NCBI RefSeq assembly: GCF_000390185.1
Contig: NZ_AQHR01000050.1
Location: forward strand, 62,001-126,000
DNA from: Lunatimonas lonarensis
GTDB lineage: Bacteria; Bacteroidota; Bacteroidia; Cytophagales; Cyclobacteriaceae
Length of the DNA: 64,000 nucleotides
Direction of reading: 5' to 3'
The first letter of the stretch is position 1. Every line of letters begins with the position of its first letter. The translations under genes and the position numbers were made by a program. Positions 45,313-54,215 of the stretch are shown one piece after another. A model generated the notes under the pieces. The model was given only the letters and a program-made list of their open reading frames with translations. It had not been told where the DNA came from and searched no databases.

Positions 45313-45480
45313 TTAGGCACCAGTCGCCAATCGTCTGCCCAGAATCACTGCTGAGATAGTCATGGATGTAAGCAACAGCGCAAACAGCCTAAGGGAGATC
45401 TCATCCACGACGTAAGCGTAAATTGTGGTGAGGATGAGCAGCACAAGGATTATCAGTAGAATCAAGTCAAATTTTACCAT
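45313..45480 (-). CDS. Small two-helix membrane protein (55 residues)
   Basis: An open frame of 55 residues with an ATG at 45480 and TAA at 45313. It is strongly hydrophobic: about residues 5-23 (LILLIILVLLILTTIYAYV) and 30-47 form two membrane helices with an acidic DE between and a basic RR near the end. The composition and the positive-inside tail are what a real small membrane protein shows. It lies 166 bp upstream of the antitoxin on the same strand, with a 12-bp palindrome at its start. No family recognised. Confidence 0.55.
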   Translation of the reverse strand: MVKFDLILLIILVLLILTTIYAYVVDEISLRLFALLLTSMTISAVILGRRLATGA

Positions 45481-45485
45481 GACAA

Positions 45486-45497
45486 ACGAACGTTCGT
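45486..45497. promoter_or_regulatory. Palindrome ACGAACGTTCGT near a start codon
   Basis: Perfect 12-bp palindrome ending 6 bp upstream of the ATG of the 55-residue membrane protein. It has the form of an operator for a dimeric regulator, for example the Xre antitoxin downstream or a TetR-type protein; the binder is unknown. Confidence 0.5.
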
Positions 45498-45652
45498 AAT
45501 ACAGTATCTTGCGCCAAAATACGGCCGATCCGGTGAAAAAAAATTTCAGTGGCCCGTTTTTTATAGATGAAAATCGGGTTGAATTTATTTGAAACTATGA
45601 TTCAAACAGTTCAATAACCCTTTTAATCACTTTTACCGGTAACATATCAACC

Positions 45653-45687
45653 AAAAAAAAGAAGCTGCTCATGAAAATGAACAGCTT
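45653..45687 (-). terminator. Rho-independent terminator
   Basis: AAGCTGCTCAT / ATGAACAGCTT stem with one mismatch and a short loop; eight As at 45653-45660 give the minus-strand T-run, 33 bp past the stop at 45720. Confidence 0.85.
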
Positions 45688-45719
45688 TTCTTCTAACTCA
45701 AAAACAAAACCCGAAAAGA

Positions 45720-46247
45720 CTAAACCTCAACACTAGTCTCCTGCGCCACTCTGCCATCAATACTCGTACCGGGGGCAATCTCTGCATTTTTCCCCTTCTT
45801 GGTAAGGAAGAGAATACAAACCAACACACCTAGCAAAATGGCTGCGGTTTGTCTGTCTTCTCCCTCTTCAAAAATCCTAGTGCTTGTAAGCCTAACTTCA
45901 GAACCATCAACCGCCTGAACGGATTTCACTTCTACTTCCACAGATCCCTCTTTCCCGAGTCCCTTAGCTTTCTGTACCCGGACTACTTGCCCTCTGGCAG
46001 GTGCACCACGTCTAATTACCGTTTGCCCACCAACCTTCACATCGTCTCTGACAAAAAAATCGATCGTTTGACCTACTGTCAGGTTTGCTGAAGATATCCC
46101 GCTAGAATTTTCAAGGGTAACAACTGTTCCTGCCGGAATTTTGACAGTTTCATAACTTCTGGGGATAAATGACATATTCAGAATTGAAAATGCCAAGAAG
46201 AAGCAAACAACTTTAATTCCCTGATTGTTTTTTAAATTTTTAATCAT
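45720..46247 (-). CDS. Exported or membrane-anchored protein of unknown function
   Basis: 175 residues. An N-terminal signal or anchor (IKVVCFFLAFSILNMSF) is followed by a beta-rich domain: IPAGTVVTLENSSGIS, VGQTIDFFVRDDVKVGGQTVIRRGAPARGQVVRV and GSVEVEVKSVQAVDGSEVRL. A second hydrophobic segment (AAILLGVLVCILFL, about 135-148) follows, then a short tail. The strand pattern resembles SLH-adjacent or RTX-toxin-like barrel proteins found widely in Bacteroidota, but I cannot name the family. It follows the YidD-fusion gene by 24 bp on the same strand, in the reverse order, and may share its transcript. Confidence 0.65.
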   Translation of the reverse strand: MIKNLKNNQGIKVVCFFLAFSILNMSFIPRSYETVKIPAGTVVTLENSSGISSANLTVGQTIDFFVRDDVKVGGQTVIRRGAPARGQVVRVQKAKGLGKEGSVEVEVKSVQAVDGSEVRLTSTRIFEEGEDRQTAAILLGVLVCILFLTKKGKNAEIAPGTSIDGRVAQETSVEV

Positions 46248-46271
46248 TTTGTTTTAAAATTTAGATGGTAA

Positions 46272-47393
46272 CTAATTAAAAGAATATTTCATTTTTGATT
46301 TTAAATTATTTTTCTTGAATTCATTTTTTCTTTTGGCTGCTTTTACACCACCTGAAATGGAGCCACTGTAAAAAGTGAGAGCGAATATACCTGACAGGAC
46401 TCCAACCCCCTTATTGCCAACATCAAAACTTGTATAGGCTGCGTAGCCGAGCAAACCAGTAAGAATAGCCGCAGAAAAACCTGTCACTGTATGTCCCGAA
46501 TACAAATAGCCTCCCCCTGGAAAAACACCTAATAACCCGGCAACTGCTGGCCTTAAAAAGCTCAAATCAGCCAATTCATTGATGATTTGAGTATTATAAC
46601 GCACATAATCAGCATAGGCGTAATCAGCAGTGATATTGCCATACGATCTCAACGCCGCATTATAATCATCGGCATATGCATGAGCAAGCCCGCTAAACTC
46701 ATCTGCCTTTTGAAATTCACCATCTGGCCATGCTGAAATGACATCGACAGCCTTTTCAAACTGGCCTAGCTTAAACCAAGCCTCTGCCACCTTAATATTC
46801 AAAAACGGATCTCCCTTCAGCTCCCCGGGAAGATAATTGGCATGATGAAAAATAACCTTCTCATATTCCGCCAAACCGAACAATGCTCTGTAATGGTTAA
46901 TCTCCAGAAGCCTCCTGCTATTGAAATCCCCACTTATAAGAATCCGATGGTATTCGTAAATGGCTTCCTGAAAATATCCCTCATCAATCAATTGCCCCAA
47001 AAGCATCAACGAAACATCGGGCACAGTGTCCTTAACAGAAAAAAGCCTCTCGGGCTTAACCAAAAGCTCCTCCATTTCATATCCTGAGACTACGGAATCC
47101 AGCAATTTAAACTCCCCATTCATCATCACACCAGGGTAGTAGGAATGCTCATGCCCACACCTTAAAAGCCTATCTGAGGTCAAAGCCAAAGCCTTAAAAA
47201 CTCCATGGCTCTTAAAAGCAGACATAGCGTAATTAGAACAACTTGGATGCATTGGGCACTTTGTAGGCCGAATATCGCTGATATAATTTTGGTAAATAGC
47301 ATAAACATTGCCCACACTTTCAGTCTGTGCGAAAGCATCAACAAAAAAAACTCTACTCATAGAGAAAAGGAAAAAAACTAATGCCCCTCTCAT
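46272..47393 (-). CDS. YidD-domain protein fused to helical repeats and a membrane domain
   Basis: 373 residues. After a signal peptide (cut near DAFAQ) comes a YidD-like unit: RPTKCPMHPSCSNYAMSAFKSHG and LTSDRLLRCGHEHSYYP, with the family's conserved cysteines (46, 52, 79). YidD alone is about 75 residues and helps insert membrane proteins. Here it continues into TPR-like helices (about 130-270) and a C-terminal pair or more of membrane helices with PGGGYLYSGHTVTGF, like DUF5683-type modules. The location of the YidD part outside the cytoplasm, if the signal is real, is unusual. AT-rich compared with its neighbours. Confidence 0.75.
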   Translation of the reverse strand: MRGALVFFLFSMSRVFFVDAFAQTESVGNVYAIYQNYISDIRPTKCPMHPSCSNYAMSAFKSHGVFKALALTSDRLLRCGHEHSYYPGVMMNGEFKLLDSVVSGYEMEELLVKPERLFSVKDTVPDVSLMLLGQLIDEGYFQEAIYEYHRILISGDFNSRRLLEINHYRALFGLAEYEKVIFHHANYLPGELKGDPFLNIKVAEAWFKLGQFEKAVDVISAWPDGEFQKADEFSGLAHAYADDYNAALRSYGNITADYAYADYVRYNTQIINELADLSFLRPAVAGLLGVFPGGGYLYSGHTVTGFSAAILTGLLGYAAYTSFDVGNKGVGVLSGIFALTFYSGSISGGVKAAKRKNEFKKNNLKSKMKYSFN

Positions 47394-47573
47394 TTCTTTT
47401 GATAAATTAAACCTAAAACAATTTTTTTATAAAGCCTGAAAAACAATACTTAGACACAAATGTATGAAGTATTCCTACTAAATCAAGCAACCTATTTTAT
47501 TAATTTACATTTTTCAAAAAACAAATATCTCTAACGCCATTAGTCCGACGGGAAAAATTCAATCAAATTAATA

Positions 47574-50500
47574 TCACTTAAAATCCCTGGAAGGGAAAAG
47601 TTCTCCCTGCACGGGTTTGCCCAGCGTAGCCGGCGGTTTGGCACCCGCCTTAGCAGAGCCGGCACGCACCGGCTTTTCCACCGAACCGATATTGCGTGCA
47701 TCGGGATCTACCCGCAACAGGCTGTTCAGGTTGTGGCAGGAGCGCACCACCACGTGGATCACCTCCCCTTCTATCTGCACCTTGCCCGCCACCATCAGCA
47801 GCTTGGACTGCAGGATCACCGGGCGATACTGCTCAAAGGTCTTGGCCCACACCACCAGATTGGCAAAGCCCGTCTCATCCTCTATGGTCACAAAAAGCAC
47901 CCCTTTGGCCGTCCCGGGGCGTTGCCGCACGGTAATCAGCCCACAGACCTTCACGAAAGCCCCATCCTTCAACTTGCCCAAGAGGCCCGTGGGAATCACC
48001 CGTAACTGGTCCAGCTTTTCACGCACAAAGCTGACCGGATGCGCCTTGAGCGAAAGCGTGGTGGCCGCATAGTCGCGCATCACATGCTCCATGGGGGACA
48101 CCTCTGGCAGGGCGATCATTCTTTCCTCCGGGGTCTCCAGCACCTGCCCCTCAAACACCCCCACCGGTCTGCCCTGCAGGGCCAGCACATCCCACAGCGC
48201 CTGCCTGCGGTGCAGCCCCATAGAGCGGAACGCATCCGCATCTGCCAAACGCTCCAAGGCACCCTTGGGCACTCCCACATGGATCAGCTCGGTGACGTGG
48301 GCATAGGGCCTTGTCCGATGGGCTACCAACCGCTCCATATCTTCCTGCTGCAACCCCTTTACATGCCGAAAACCCAACCTGATGGCAAAGTACTTTCCTT
48401 GCCTTTCCTCAAACACATTATCCCACAGGGAGCGGTTCACGTCCACAGCCCGCACCTCCACCCCGTGCTTGCGGGCATCCGTCACGATCTGGGCCGGCCG
48501 GTAAAACCCCATGGGCTGACTGTTGAGCAAGGCCGCCGCAAACACATCCGGGTAATGGTATTTGAGCCAACAGGATATGTAGACCAGCAGTGCAAAACTG
48601 GCCGCATGGCTCTCGGGAAAACCATAACTGCCAAACCCCTCCAACTGCCGAAACACCCGCTTGGCAAACTCCTCCTCGTACCCGCGGGCCACCATGCCTC
48701 CCACCAGCTTTTTCTCGTATTGGCTCACCAGCCCGTGGGCCTTGAACGTCGCCATGCTACGGCGCAGCCCGTCTGCCTCGGCAGGGGTAAAGCCCGCCGC
48801 CACGATGGCAATCTCCATGGCCTGCTCCTGAAACAGCGGCACGCCAAGCGTCCGGCCCAGTATCTCTTCCAACTCTTTGGAGGGATACTCCACCGGTACT
48901 TCACCCCGCCTCCTCTTCAGATAGGGGTGCACCATATCCCCCTGTATGGGGCCCGGCCGCACGATCGCCACCTCAATCACCAAGTCGTAAAAGGTTCGGG
49001 GCTGTAGCCTTGGCAGCATGGACATCTGGGCGCGGCTTTCTATCTGAAACACCCCCAGGGTGTCCGCATGGCTGATCATCTCGTAGACTTCGGGGTCGTC
49101 CTGGGGAATGTTGGCCAGCGTAAGCTCCCTCCCATAATGATCCCTCACCAGGTCAAAGGCCTTTCGGATGCAGGTAAGCATCCCCAGTGCCAGCACGTCC
49201 ACCTTCAAAAAGCCCAACGCATCGATATCATCCTTGTCCCATTCGATGCAGGTACGGTTGGCCATACGGGCATGGAGCACCGGACACAGCCTGGCCAGCT
49301 TGTCCCGCGTGATCACAAACCCACCCGTATGCTGCCCCAACTGACGGGGAAAACCCATGTATTGCCGGGTAAGCGCCAGCGTCTTCCGCAAGTGGGTATC
49401 TCGGGGATCAAACCCCTGTGAGGAAACTTTTTCGCCTTGCAGCCACTCCTCCGTAAGCTCATGCCCCGACTTGGCGAGCCGATCCACCGTATCCAGCGAC
49501 ATGCCCATGGCCTTGCCCACATCCCGCACGGCACCCTTCCAGTGCACCTGGGTGACAGTAGCCACGATGCCCGCCCGGTCACGCCCGTATTTTTCATAGA
49601 TATATTGCATCACCTCCTCCCGCCGCTCGTGCTCAAAGTCCACATCGATGTCCGGGGGTTCGTTGCGGGCATCGGACATAAACCGGGCAAAGAGCAGCTT
49701 AAATTTGGAAGGATCCACCGAGGTAATGCCCAGGCAATAGCAGACCACCGAATTGGCAGCCGAACCCCTTCCCTGACAGAGTATACCCCGATCCCGGGCA
49801 AAACGCACCAAATCGTACACGGTAAGAAAGTACGACGCATATTCTTTCCGAGCGATAAAGTCCAGTTCATAGACAACGTTCTCCCGGATACTTTCCGGAA
49901 GCTGTCCCCCAAAGGCCCTCTTGGCCCCTTCCCAGGTCAGCAGCTCCAGTTCCTCCTGTGGACTGCGCCCTTCGCTGGTGATCTCCTCGGGATACTGATA
50001 TTTCAATTGATCCAGGGAAAAAACACAGGATTCGGCTATCTCCAGGGTGCGCCGCAGGGCAGCCGGATAGTCCCGAAACAGCCGGAACATCTCCTCCCCG
50101 GGCTTGAGGTAGCGTTCGGCATTGGGGTGCAGGCGAAAGCCCGCACTTTGTATCGTGCACTTTTCCCGAATGCAGGTAAGCACATCCTGCAGGGCCCGCC
50201 TACCCGGCGCATGGTAATGCACATCGTTTACGGCCACCAGCGGTATACCCAAACGTTGCTCCGCAAGAAGCAGCCTATGCATGCGCTTGTGGTCTCTGCC
50301 CCCGTAATAAAAAGCTGCGCCAAGGGAAAGCCGATTGCCCAAAGCCTCCTTGTATGCTTCCAATGCGGCATAAAAATCCGGGGAAAAATCCAGCTCCGCA
50401 TTCAGCTCTGCCGGCGGCACGGCAACAAACAGGATCCCCTCCGCATATTCATAGACATCCGCGCGGTACAGGTGGCACACCCCCTTCTCTGCCCGCAGGT

Positions 50501-50795
50501 TGCCCACCGTAAGCAGTGAGGAAAGGCGACCGTAGGCCTCCTGATCCGTAGGATAGGCCAACAGGCTGGGGCCGTCCAGCAGATCCAGCCTGCAGGCGGG
50601 GATAAAACGCAGGCCGGACTCCTTGGCTGCGGCATGGGCACGGACGATTCCCGCCAGCGTATTGCGGTCGGTCACCGCCACCCCGCCATACCCCAGTTGC
50701 TTGGCCCGCCACACCATCTCCTCGGGATGGGAGCCTCCCCGCAAAAAGGAAAAGTTTGTCGTTACCTGTAGTTCTATATAATCTTGTCCGCGCAT
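47574..50795 (-). CDS. dnaE2: Error-prone DNA polymerase III alpha subunit (DnaE2)
   Basis: 1073 residues. The N-terminal PHP domain starts YIELQVTTNFSFLRGGSHPEEMV; the polymerase domain contains GRGSAANSVVCYCLGI, PDIDVDFEHERREEVMQYIYEKYG with the catalytic aspartates, and HTGGFVI. The helix-hairpin-helix and OB-fold end with a tail ELFPSRDF. DnaE2 carries out translesion synthesis with ImuA and ImuB, after DNA damage. Third gene of the imuA-imuB-dnaE2 cassette. Notably GC-rich. Confidence 0.96.
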   Translation of the reverse strand: MRGQDYIELQVTTNFSFLRGGSHPEEMVWRAKQLGYGGVAVTDRNTLAGIVRAHAAAKESGLRFIPACRLDLLDGPSLLAYPTDQEAYGRLSSLLTVGNLRAEKGVCHLYRADVYEYAEGILFVAVPPAELNAELDFSPDFYAALEAYKEALGNRLSLGAAFYYGGRDHKRMHRLLLAEQRLGIPLVAVNDVHYHAPGRRALQDVLTCIREKCTIQSAGFRLHPNAERYLKPGEEMFRLFRDYPAALRRTLEIAESCVFSLDQLKYQYPEEITSEGRSPQEELELLTWEGAKRAFGGQLPESIRENVVYELDFIARKEYASYFLTVYDLVRFARDRGILCQGRGSAANSVVCYCLGITSVDPSKFKLLFARFMSDARNEPPDIDVDFEHERREEVMQYIYEKYGRDRAGIVATVTQVHWKGAVRDVGKAMGMSLDTVDRLAKSGHELTEEWLQGEKVSSQGFDPRDTHLRKTLALTRQYMGFPRQLGQHTGGFVITRDKLARLCPVLHARMANRTCIEWDKDDIDALGFLKVDVLALGMLTCIRKAFDLVRDHYGRELTLANIPQDDPEVYEMISHADTLGVFQIESRAQMSMLPRLQPRTFYDLVIEVAIVRPGPIQGDMVHPYLKRRRGEVPVEYPSKELEEILGRTLGVPLFQEQAMEIAIVAAGFTPAEADGLRRSMATFKAHGLVSQYEKKLVGGMVARGYEEEFAKRVFRQLEGFGSYGFPESHAASFALLVYISCWLKYHYPDVFAAALLNSQPMGFYRPAQIVTDARKHGVEVRAVDVNRSLWDNVFEERQGKYFAIRLGFRHVKGLQQEDMERLVAHRTRPYAHVTELIHVGVPKGALERLADADAFRSMGLHRRQALWDVLALQGRPVGVFEGQVLETPEERMIALPEVSPMEHVMRDYAATTLSLKAHPVSFVREKLDQLRVIPTGLLGKLKDGAFVKVCGLITVRQRPGTAKGVLFVTIEDETGFANLVVWAKTFEQYRPVILQSKLLMVAGKVQIEGEVIHVVVRSCHNLNSLLRVDPDARNIGSVEKPVRAGSAKAGAKPPATLGKPVQGELFPSRDFK

Positions 50796-50832
50796 TACCG
50801 TTGGTCTGTCTTGTTCAAAACCGGCCGTCTAC

Positions 50833-52326
50833 CTATGGGAAAAAGCCGTGCAAAAACCACCTAGGCTCCCCATTGCCATACAGCCCCAGCCGAAAGAGCC
50901 AATACCTGGCCCCCGAGGGATCCTCCACACAGTAGTAATCGCGGGGAGGGCCGGTCTGCAGCCACCATTCCTGCTCTATGCGCTCAGGTCCGTCGGCTTT
51001 GGCCACCTGAATGATCTTGCCCTGATGCCTGAAATGCACCGGAGGGTAATCGGGCAGGGGCACCATCACCTCGATGGGCTCCGGTTTAGGCAGCACATGC
51101 AGGGGACGGGGCGCGTCGGGCCAAGCGGTGTCGGACTGCTCGTCCAATGACTCCGCAGGACGGATGGAACGCTCGGGCCAGTGGTGCTCTTGGGGCAGGT
51201 AACGGTGTATGTGTCCAGCCCCCACCTTGGCCTCCACCCGGTCCAGCAGCTCGGCCACGGCAGCAGGATCTCCGGAGCGGTGCCACAGCTGCTCTTGCGG
51301 GCTGTGCACTTTTTCCACCAACAGCCCCTCCAGGGTAAAAAGCTCTATGCCCATCGCCGGCTCAAAGCTGGGGATCTTCAGCACAAACAAGCGGAACAGG
51401 TGCTCCGGGTTATGGGAAGCCCTACCCGTGCCTATGCTGATCTGCACCGTTTTCCCGTCCACTCGCAGCCCACTGAACACCGCCTTGCGCAGGCCCCTTC
51501 CCTCCCGGGAAAGACGCTGGCATAACCTATCCAGTAAATGTTGTAGAGCTATCTCTATCCCCTTTCGCGTGCTGATGGGCTCCAGGCAGGGCAGTTGCTC
51601 CTCATACGGAACCCGGGGCTGCACCGGCGTAAAGGGCTCCTGCTCCGTGCCCAGCGCCTGCCCCAGCCGCCGCAACAGGCCCTCCCCAAAACGCCGCCGC
51701 AGGGTAGGCAGGGGCATATCGATAAACTGTCGGATCTGGCGAAACCCGAGCTTCTGTAGCCCTTCCAGCACAGGGGCTTCCAAACGCAGCGCACTGGGCG
51801 GCAAAGACAGCAAGGCCTCCCGCTGCCCTCCGGCACCGACAATGCACCCATCTTCCTCCCCGTAGCGCGCCAGTGCCCAGGCTGCACCGATGGTATCTGC
51901 TATGGCCGCACGCACGCGGTAGCCCTTGGCCCCCAACTCAGCCAGCACCGCCTTCAGGTAGGGCCGCTCCCCGCCCCAGAGGTGCGGACAACCCGAAATA
52001 TCCAGCACCAAGCCGGACGGGGGATCCGGAGCCGCATAAGGCGTATAGCGCAGGCTCCATTCCGCCAAGCGATACAGCAGCTTATCTCCCCAGCCAGGCT
52101 TCTCAGCCAAAACCTCCAAGGTGGGATAGATAGCACGGGCGTCTGCCACGGCCGTACCGGGATGGACACCAAGTGCCAAGGCTTCTCTACTGGCCGCCCG
52201 CACCACCGTCCTCCCCCGCTCGGGAGCTGCCAACACAAAGGCCTTTCCCTTCAGCTCGGGCCTGCGTATCGCCAGCCGGTCGGTGGTCAAGTGGCAAAAC
52301 CACAGGGACAGAAAACGCCTAGGCAT
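50833..52326 (-). CDS. imuB: ImuB-like Y-family polymerase
   Basis: 497 residues from the ATG at 52326, inside the end of imuA; the frame extends 34 codons further but without a polymerase-like N terminus. The start PRRFLSLWFCHLTTDRLAI and LVLDISGCPHLWGGE, together with FRQIRQFIDMPLPTLRRRFG, match ImuB, which has a Y-family fold but has lost catalytic acidic residues. It acts as a scaffold joining ImuA and DnaE2 to the sliding clamp in other bacteria. It overlaps imuA by 8 bp. Confidence 0.9.
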   Translation of the reverse strand: MPRRFLSLWFCHLTTDRLAIRRPELKGKAFVLAAPERGRTVVRAASREALALGVHPGTAVADARAIYPTLEVLAEKPGWGDKLLYRLAEWSLRYTPYAAPDPPSGLVLDISGCPHLWGGERPYLKAVLAELGAKGYRVRAAIADTIGAAWALARYGEEDGCIVGAGGQREALLSLPPSALRLEAPVLEGLQKLGFRQIRQFIDMPLPTLRRRFGEGLLRRLGQALGTEQEPFTPVQPRVPYEEQLPCLEPISTRKGIEIALQHLLDRLCQRLSREGRGLRKAVFSGLRVDGKTVQISIGTGRASHNPEHLFRLFVLKIPSFEPAMGIELFTLEGLLVEKVHSPQEQLWHRSGDPAAVAELLDRVEAKVGAGHIHRYLPQEHHWPERSIRPAESLDEQSDTAWPDAPRPLHVLPKPEPIEVMVPLPDYPPVHFRHQGKIIQVAKADGPERIEQEWWLQTGPPRDYYCVEDPSGARYWLFRLGLYGNGEPRWFLHGFFP

Positions 52327-53071
52327 AGCGGCGCCCCTCCTGTGCGCGCTGCGGGAATACTTCTTTCCTGGACAAGGAACGAAACTCCGGTCCCCTCCAC
52401 GCCAACTCCCAAGTCCCGGGCCTGCCATTCCGTACCTTCAGCAAGTCTACCCGCCAGGTAGGGAAACCCACTCCGGGCATTCCCTCCTCCACCTGACTGG
52501 GAAGGGGAGCCACCTTCCAGCGGGTAGTGCAGGCGGTGGCGTGCAGGCTTCGGGGCTGATGGCGGTGCAGAAAGCCCGTGACCCGGCTGCGCTCCACGGC
52601 CAGTTGCAGGCGTTGGGAATCGGCAAAGCTCAGCTCCCGGAGTTCTCCCACCACCGCCGCCAGTGCGTCGCATTTCAGGGCCTGCTCCAGCGTCCAGAGC
52701 ACCTCCTTTTCGGAGGACAGATCCACAAACACCACCCGATCCGGATCCAGGCCAAACAGCCGCATGCCGGGTGGAAACACCCGCCGTCGGTTGCCTATCC
52801 AGAGGCAGAAGCCCCCTTTGCGGAGCAGCATGCCCAGCAGGGAGGTGATAAATCCCTGGGTGGCTGCCGCCTCGGGAGCAGTGGTACTGACAAACTCGTG
52901 GTTGGCGGCAAGGGGAAACACATGTCCCGGAAAGGCGGCCTGCATGGGACCAAGCGCCAGGGCCGCATTCCCGCGCTGGGCTTCCCGGGGCAGGGAACCC
53001 TCCAGTGCCATGACTTCCTGCCGCAACTGCCGCAGTCGTTCTATTTTCTCACATACCTGTGCCATACCCAA
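52319..53071 (-). CDS. imuA: ImuA-like RecA/SulA-family protein
   Basis: 250 residues. The N-terminal part (CEKIERLRQLRQEVMALEG) and the RecA-like core (VFPLAANHEFVSTTAPEAAATQGFITSLLG, GGFCLWIGNRR, LDPDRVVFVDLSSEKEVLWTLEQAL) match ImuA of the mutasome, which lacks a usable Walker A. It is the first gene of the cassette, so regulation of the whole operon is set upstream. A second start, two codons in (53065), is possible. Confidence 0.88.
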   Translation of the reverse strand: MGMAQVCEKIERLRQLRQEVMALEGSLPREAQRGNAALALGPMQAAFPGHVFPLAANHEFVSTTAPEAAATQGFITSLLGMLLRKGGFCLWIGNRRRVFPPGMRLFGLDPDRVVFVDLSSEKEVLWTLEQALKCDALAAVVGELRELSFADSQRLQLAVERSRVTGFLHRHQPRSLHATACTTRWKVAPLPSQVEEGMPGVGFPTWRVDLLKVRNGRPGTWELAWRGPEFRSLSRKEVFPQRAQEGRRYA

Positions 53072-53082
53072 AACCTTTCTAT

Positions 53083-53099
53083 TGACACGTTTTATGTCA
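53083..53099 (-). promoter_or_regulatory. Inverted repeat TGACA-N7-TGTCA upstream of imuA
   Basis: Perfect inverted repeat (53083-53087 and 53095-53099) 12 bp before the imuA start. It has the form of an operator for a dimeric repressor and is a candidate SOS box for the mutasome. No LexA-like gene is in the window, so the regulator is inferred. Confidence 0.5.
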
Positions 53100-53282
53100 T
53101 TTTACTGACTATAATAATATCATAAACTAGGCAGAATTGCAAAAGGTTTTTTGGGAGAAAGTAGGGGGAAGTTTGCGGTAAGCACAGAAGGATTCCATGC
53201 AGAGGCACTGTAAATCAATACTCTAAGGTAAAAAATCCAAGGGGATTTTTAGACCACTGTCCCGGACCAACTTGTGCTATCC

Positions 53283-53466
53283 GGTGGCTGCGGGTGAGGT
53301 GCTGGAGATAGGAAAATTCCACGCCTACACCAGTCGCCAAATCCCCGAAACCGACCCACAGCAGCTCGTACAGGCCGTAAGGGACATGCAGCAGGTGGTC
53401 AGTGGATGGAAGGAGGGGTCTATTTGAAATTCATCATTCGAAGGAAATTTGCATTATGAATCCTAA
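53283..53466 (+). repeat. Direct repeat copy 1
   Basis: 184 bases nearly the same as 54748-54938 apart from a 6-base deletion and scattered substitutions. Both copies run from GGTGGCTGCGGG to TTTGCATTATGAATCCTAA. They bracket an hsdS remnant and the XRE/SecB-like pair. Confidence 0.9.
53284..53427 (+). pseudogene. Truncated gene remnant, copy 1
   Basis: Frame VAAGEVLEIGKFHAYTSRQI continuing to MQQVVSGWKEG and a stop, matching the C-terminal part of the copy at 54689-54892. The upstream coding part is missing. I do not recognise the parent protein. Confidence 0.6.
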
Positions 53467-53514
53467 TTCAATAAAAAATTCCGAAATTGAAATCGTATGG
53501 CCTGGACAGGTTAA

Positions 53515-53643
53515 CAATTGACTCAAGCGATACTAACGAAAACATTTCGGGGGGAGTTGGTAAGTCAAGAGATTAAAGAGTATGGGGTGGAGATTGAGGG
53601 GTTGATGGGGGCGGAGGGGAAAGAGGGATATGGAATCGAGTAA
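53515..53643 (+). pseudogene. HsdS C-terminal remnant
   Basis: Frame reading QAILTKTFRGELVSQEIKEY and on to GYGIE and a stop. This is the conserved C-terminal helix and tail of type I restriction specificity subunits. The rest of the gene is absent. It is on the plus strand, opposite to the intact hsdS at 59555. Confidence 0.65.
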
Positions 53644-53777
53644 ATTATTTAAACGGTTTGTGAAAAATTAACCTATTGCTTAATTTTGATGTGAAAGAAG
53701 TCTCAAAAACTTACAGCAGCAGAAAAAAGTATTATCAGAAGAGTTGCGCAATACGAATACGATTTAACCCAAACATC
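53644..53777. other. Leader between the hsdS remnant and the XRE gene
   Basis: With the repeat and remnant this completes a gap of about 700 bases without an intact gene (53072-53777). No toxin-sized frame lies before the XRE gene. Confidence 0.55.
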
Positions 53778-54215
53778 ATGACGAACTCAATCAAAAAAGA
53801 ATGGGACGCACTTTTTAACACCATGTCCCAAGAAGACCTTGTTTCTTCCAAGGCTGATGTATTGGCCATGCAATTTTTGGGATTAGTAGACCAGAAAATG
53901 GAGCAAGATAATATCAGCAAGAAGGAGCTTGCCCAGAAAGTTGGAACTTCGGCGTCCTTCATCACTCAGCTGTTCAGAGGCGATAGAAAACCAAACTGGA
54001 ATATACTGGCCAAAATGTCCATAGAGCTGGGAATAGAGTTTAAGGTAATGACTGAGGAGATGATTCAAGAAAGAGTTACTGAGGAATTGATGGAATACCA
54101 TAAGCGCTGGTCCAAAACCCAAGAGTACCTTAAATTAAAAAATCAAGTCACCAATCCTCAAACCGTAATGGCTGTTAGCCCTATGGCGGAGGATGATTAT
54201 GCTATGGCAGGATGA
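53778..54215 (+). CDS. XRE-family (HigA-like) regulator or antitoxin
   Basis: 145 residues from the ATG at 53778; the frame extends to 53676 but the extra 34 residues are basic and unlike the family. The HTH is at about residues 46-85 (ISKKELAQKVGTSASFITQLFRG, PNWNILAKMSIEL). It overlaps the SecB-like gene by 4 bp (ATGA), so the two are translated together. An XRE regulator coupled to a SecB-like chaperone is the antitoxin and chaperone half of toxin-antitoxin-chaperone (TAC) modules. No toxin gene is adjacent. Confidence 0.8.
   Translation: MTNSIKKEWDALFNTMSQEDLVSSKADVLAMQFLGLVDQKMEQDNISKKELAQKVGTSASFITQLFRGDRKPNWNILAKMSIELGIEFKVMTEEMIQERVTEELMEYHKRWSKTQEYLKLKNQVTNPQTVMAVSPMAEDDYAMAG

Noticed and set aside
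48039-50519. Two long plus-strand frames opposite dnaE2
   Set aside because: High GC content creates long chance frames; the minus strand encodes a full DnaE2.
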